This document shows positions 59,881-64,000 of a stretch of DNA of 64,000 nucleotides, one piece after another. A model generated the notes under the pieces. It ran no database searches and had not been told where the DNA came from. It saw nothing but the letters and a program-made list of their open reading frames with translations. The stretch is from Mactra quadrangularis (lineage: Eukaryota > Mollusca > Bivalvia > Venerida > Mactridae): contig CM046304.1 in NCBI GenBank assembly GCA_025267735.1, positions 9,982,001-10,046,000 on the forward strand, given 5' to 3'. Every line of letters begins with the position of its first letter. The stretch's first letter is position 1. A program made the translations under genes and the position numbers.

Positions 59881-60602
59881 TAGTGTGATTAACTGCATAT
59901 GTGACAAAAAACTTATAAAAAAAGACTGTTGTGGGGGATATCTGGTGTTTGTCTCTGACATATCTACCACCTGCCAGATGAGACCCAGAAGGGTCTAAAC
60001 AGTCAAAAAGAAATGAAATTATGTAATTTTAGCAATTTGTTAAAATTGTAATGTAAAGATGAAGTATCTTAGTCAATCAGATTACATATAATAAAGAAAT
60101 AATAAAACACAGACTCACAAACACTTTGTTTCATTATTATATTGTTATCTAATTAAAAAAACAATCAACGCATAGGCACATCTAGTGCCATGGCCTAGAC
60201 TAATGTCCCTGCATAATTGCCATAATTTCCTAAAAACGCCCTGCCCTCCCCGAAGTCCAGCTAGAGCTCTGTAACTGTTAGCTATGATATTGACCTATGT
60301 GACCAGCTTGTGCTTGACAGCAATTTAAACTAATAACAATAATACAGCAATAACAGGGCAATTCATTCCAGGGACAGTCAGTGTGGACACTGGCAACAGC
60401 ACACACTGGTCATAAAGTGTAATTTTATTTTTCAGTGCAGCATAAGATGCCATACCTACTTAGCTACAACAAGGTTACAAAAGAACACCACTACTCCCAA
60501 AAATCCTACCACTTCTCCCCACATCAAGTTCAGGGAGAAGTCACTTGTCAATAAAATTTGGTCCTAGTTAGACCTCTGAGATCAGAGATAAGAAGTCAAA
60601 AG

Positions 60603-62443
60603 ATGCCAAACACACAACTAATTGATGTTATTGGACAGTTCAATAGTAAAAACACAACAGAACACACAACTAACTGAGGTTAATGGACAGTTCAATAGTA
60701 AAAAGATGCCAAAAGACACAATTAACTGAGGTTACTGAACAGTTCAATAGTAAAAACACAACAGAACACACAACTAACTGAGGTTATTGAACAGTTCAAT
60801 ACAACGTAGTAAAAAGATGCCAAAAACACAACTAACTGATGTAATTGGACAGTTCAATAGTAAAAAGATGCCAAAACACACAACTAACTGAGGTTATTGA
60901 ACAGTTCAATACAACATAGTAAAAAGATGCCAAAACACACAACTAACTGATGTTATTGGACAGTTCAATAGTAAAAAAGATGCCAAAAGACACAACTAAC
61001 TGATGTTATTGGACAGTTCAATAGTAAAACGATGCCAAAACACACAACTAACTGATGTTATTAGACAGTTCAATAGTAAAAAAGATGCCAAAAGACACAA
61101 TTAACTGAGGTTACTGAACAGTTCAATAGTAAAAAGATGCCACAACACACAACTAACTGATGTTATTGGACAGTTCAATAGTAAAAAGATGCCAAAACAC
61201 ACAACTAACTGATGTTATTGGACAGTTCAATAGTAAAACGATGCCAAAACACACAACTAACTGATGTTAATGGACAGTTCAATAGTAAAACGATGCCAAA
61301 AAACACAACTAACTGATGTAATTGGACAGTTCAATAGTAAAAAGATGCCAAAACACACAACTAACTGATGTTATTGGACAGTTCAATAGTAAAAAAGATG
61401 CCAAAAGACACAACTAACTGATGTTATTGGACATTTCAATAGTAAAACGATGCCAAAACACACAACTAACTGATGTTATTAGACAGTTCAATAGTAAAAA
61501 AGATGCCAAAAGACACAATTAACTGAGGTTACTGAACAGTTCAATAGTAAAAAGATGCCACAACACACAACTAACTGATGTTATTGGACAGTTCAATAGT
61601 AAAATGATGCCAAAACACACAACTAACTGATGTTATTGGACAGTTCAATAGTAAAACGATGCCAAAACACACAACTAACTGATGTTATTGGACAGTTCAA
61701 TAGTAAAATGATGCCAAAACACACAACTAACTGATGTTATTGGACAGTTCAATAGTAAAAAAGATGCCAAAAGACACAATTAACTGATGTTATTGAACAG
61801 TTCAATAGTAAAAACCTAACAGAACACACAACTAACTGAGGTTATTGAACAGTTCAATAGTAAAAACCTAACAGAACACACAACTAACTGAGGTTATTGA
61901 ACAGTTCAATACAACATAGTAAAAAGATGCCAAAAAACACAACTAACTGATGTTATTGGACAGTTCAATAGTAAAAAGATGCCAAAAGACACAACTAACT
62001 GATGTTTTCGGACAGTTCAATAGTAAAAAGATGCCAAAAAACACAACTAACTGATGTTATGGACAGTTCAATAGTAAAAAGATGCCAAAACACACAACTA
62101 ACTGATGTTTTCGGACAGTTCAATAGTAAAAAGATGCCAAAACACACAACTAACTGAGGTTACTGGACATTTCAATAGTAAAAAGATGCCACAACACACA
62201 ACTAACTGAGGTTACTGGACAGTTCAGTTGTAAATAGATGTCACAAAAAACAACTAACTGAGGTTACTGGACAGTTCAGTTGTAAATAGATGTCACAACA
62301 AACAATTAACTGAGGTTACTGGACAGTTCAGTTGTGAATAGATGTCACAACAAACAACTAACTGAGGTTACTGGACAGTTCAGGTGTAAAAAGATGTCAC
62401 AACAAACAACTAACTGAGGTTACTGGATAGTTCAGTAAAGAGA
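60603..62443 (+). repeat. 52-bp minisatellite m3, about 35 units with higher-order pattern
   Basis: Same 52-bp unit as m1 and m2 but mostly the GATGTTATTGG variant, with insertions such as ACAACGTAG. A block of about 418 bp (eight units) beginning GTAAAAAAGATGCCAAAAGA repeats at 60971 and about 61389, so multi-unit segments have duplicated. It ends 58 bp from NSRP1 exon 2. Confidence 0.93.
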
Positions 62444-62500
62444 AGTTACTTTAGACAGGCCAACACATCATCAGAAGAATAAATAGATTGGATGAATTAC

Positions 62501-62594
62501 CTGATTGGTTGAATCATCATCATCATCATCATCAAAAATGTTGGCAGTTTTAACTTCTGATTTCTTTAGATTTCTTGGGATGAACAATCCATAT
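62501..62594 (-). CDS. NSRP1: NSRP1 exon 2
   Basis: After one base completing a codon from exon 1, 31 codons begin YGLFIPRNLKKSEV, aligning with the human YGLILPKK segment, and run into seven consecutive Asp codons (a GAT repeat) before STNQ. The acceptor is TTTCAG and the donor CAG|GTAATT. The plus-strand serine-rich frame at the same place is only its antisense reading. The Asp run matches the acidic stretch of the vertebrate protein and is a triplet repeat likely to vary in length. Confidence 0.9.
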
Positions 62595-62836
62595 CTGAAA
62601 TTATTGAAAGAAAATGGTACGAAATTAATAACAAAACACCCTCAACTTGCACGAGGGTCCCTGATAATTCTGGGCCTCCTTAGGAACATTAATTGGACAA
62701 AACAATGATTTCAACATTGATTTATATGGAAAAAACAAATGTCTTTTTTCCACTTTAAAGAATCGCGAGAGTATTAGCAGATAAATTTCTGTATACTGTC
62801 CAAACTGAATTTTGCGTCGATCACTTCCGGTTTTAA

Positions 62837-62880
62837 GTTACCTCCCTTTGGTCCTAAAAATCATATAAAAGGGAGATAAC
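62837..62880. repeat. Small hairpin, GTTAYCTCCCTTT inverted repeat
   Basis: GTTACCTCCCTTT and AAAGGGAGATAAC face each other across an 18-base loop. The word GGGAGATAA also recurs in element d, so this may be a remnant of a dispersed hairpin family. Confidence 0.5.
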
Positions 62881-63030
62881 ATACCCTCATTTTTTCTAAC
62901 TAAATTTGCAGGTTCAGAACGCTTCTTGTTCCTGTGCTTACCCATAGTTGCATTGTGGGACAGTATGACTAAAACACATAATGAAGCGAAATAAATCAGA
63001 CATTGACAAAAATGGAGATTTGTCTATCAA

Positions 63031-63614
63031 ATAGAGTCAACTACCTATGCTCGGTCACTACCAATGCTCAGTCACCCATCTAAATTTCAGAAAATAAAAA
63101 TGGAAACCTCTTGATTTGTGTCTATTTTTAGGACTATCTTTCAAACACTCGCAGAAAACCCAAAATCATGATCATTGAAATGTTTGACTGTTTTTGCAGA
63201 CGAGAGATGCGGACAGCACCTGCTGTTTTCGCTAGAAAATCGAATTTGAACAACCTAGTCTTATTCACTTATAATTATTATAATAATTCAAGAAATATTA
63301 TGATTTACTTAAATCTATAATATTTGTATAATAATCTATCAATTGAAAATAAAATCTCACATATTTACGTCTATTTTACGTAAAACAAGGTGACTGAGCA
63401 CTAGTCCGAAATTTTCCAAATATACCGTGTTTTACGTGTAATACTCCGCGCCGATTTTATCCAATATTCGGGATAGTCAGACGCTTGTTTTTCTGTAAAC
63501 GGAAGTAGGTCAACATGTAGACGATATTGCGGTATGAATTTTACATGAATTAACATAATACTGTTAACCCACTTCGATTTTGATATAAAAGTGACCGAGC
63601 ATAGGTCACTCTAT
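63031..63614. mobile_element. TIR element (about 584 bp) right of NSRP1 exon 2
   Basis: The left end ATAGAGTCAACTACCTATGC continues TCGGTCACT. The right end is the inverse, with a 4-base gap: AGTGACCGAGCATAGG then ACTCTAT. The 16-bp core CCTATGCTCGGTCACT is perfect. TA lies at both ends. Non-coding. Confidence 0.75.
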
Positions 63615-63649
63615 ATGGCCCTTACGACTAACTGACTACTAGTGATGGC

Positions 63650-64000
63650 AATCGGTTGGAAAATCCACAATCGATTAATCGGAGAAATCGGTTGGGCTTA
63701 ATCGACTGACTTTCTGATTATAATCGGTTGGATGCCAAAATTTATACAGCTAAATTCTGGTCATTGTCTTACATAAACATGCAAAATATACATCTATTTC
63801 AATGATTTAAATGTTGTATACATTATTTATTATTTTAACTTGCTTCTTAGCTTAATGTGGTCAATATGGCACCAGTTCACTCATCTGAGTGAAAAAAAAA
63901 CAAAATAAATTGTATTTTACATGTCTTTAAGTTTATTTGTGACAATGGATTGTCCCAGAAGGATATCATCATGACTCTGCGCTTTAGTTGCCTTACAGCA
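63650..64000 (+). mobile_element. hAT-like element end, running out of the window
   Basis: TAGTGATGGCAATCGGTTGG followed by several AATCGGTTGG and AATCGATT words is the look of a hAT non-autonomous terminus. The other end would lie beyond the window. Confidence 0.35.

Larger units (their letters stand above)
56947..60370 (+). repeat. Tandem hAT array, unit 3 (module A3 only)
   Basis: Near-identical to A1 and A2 up to about 60370. From GGGACAGTCAGTGTGGACAC onward it diverges noticeably, and the following minisatellite is a different version. This marks the original right edge of the array. Confidence 0.93.
24390..62594 (-). other. NSRP1: NSRP1 gene (exons 2-8), nuclear speckle splicing regulator
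   Basis: Seven exons join in frame to about 440 residues: 62501-62594, 32617-32688, 29161-29286, 28618-28825, 27447-27540, 26007-26069 and 24390-25056. Every junction is AG at the acceptor and GT at the donor, and phases agree throughout (2,0,0,0,1,2,2 for introns 1-7). The order matches vertebrate NSRP1/CCDC55: an N-terminal YGLxxP segment with acidic run, the ALAEDPSVFEYDNVYDDM region, a long charged coiled coil, a GFYR motif, an RS-rich tail and a terminal ARxRYLxRKxAR motif. In vertebrates NSRP1 binds SR proteins in nuclear speckles and affects alternative splicing; the same role is inferred here. The first exon (about seven codons in the human gene) was not found. Intron 2 is 29.8 kb and full of transposons. 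Confidence 0.93.

Noticed and set aside
37090..62443. Array as an assembly error
   Set aside because: Units differ by scattered substitutions, a 7-bp deletion, a private 2.35-kb insertion and distinct edge copies, which a simple assembly duplication would not create. Still to be confirmed with long reads.
62505..62708. Plus-strand serine-run frame
   Set aside because: It is the antisense of the Asp run in NSRP1 exon 2, which has matching splice sites and homology.

Overview
The window is eukaryotic nuclear DNA: AT-rich, spliced, gene-poor and dense with transposable elements. The one confident host protein gene is an NSRP1 (CCDC55) orthologue. Its seven visible exons, the families of small DNA transposons, tRNA-derived SINEs with a conserved central core, and elements built like the bivalve 'pearl' family all suggest a lophotrochozoan, most likely a bivalve mollusc. 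The species call is inference; nothing here proves it.

Layout. 1-24 kb: no convincing protein gene. It holds one intact tRNA-Ala (12263-12334), a full-length SINE with target-site duplications (11852-12112), a cluster of four non-autonomous DNA transposons (4264-6768), two foldback elements with 9-10 bp duplications, and a direct pair of TTAA-flanked elements, both 1358 bp (15277-16634, 16733-18090). 24.4-62.6 kb, minus strand: the NSRP1 gene. Exon 2 is at the right (62501-62594) and the terminal RS-rich exon at the left (24390-25056). Exon 1 was not found. Introns 3-7 carry hAT-type, Mutator-type and Helitron-like non-autonomous elements and SINEs.

Intron 2 (32689-62500, 29.8 kb) is almost entirely transposon. 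From left to right it holds: a pogo/Tigger transposase whose reading frame is split by a 2.3 kb Helitron-like element carrying ~153 bp tandem repeats and a (CCAA)n array; a second Helitron-like element (37563-38632); and a 25 kb tandem array of degenerate hAT transposase modules. The array reads minisatellite-B-A repeated three times and then minisatellite, with a 7.33 kb period and near-identical copies. The second copy is interrupted by a 2353 bp inverted-repeat element (50092-52444) flanked by 4-bp duplications. That element contains ~350 bp internal repeats and I do not recognise its family.

Only NSRP1 and the tRNA look like working host genes. The hAT and pogo coding remnants are fragments and should not be annotated as host proteins. 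The most unusual material is (i) four different elements that share one plan (subterminal inverted repeat, ~145-160 bp tandem core in three of them, short GC-rich or tetranucleotide repeat, 3' hairpin), (ii) the unknown 2353 bp element, and (iii) the recent amplification of the hAT array inside a splicing-factor intron.
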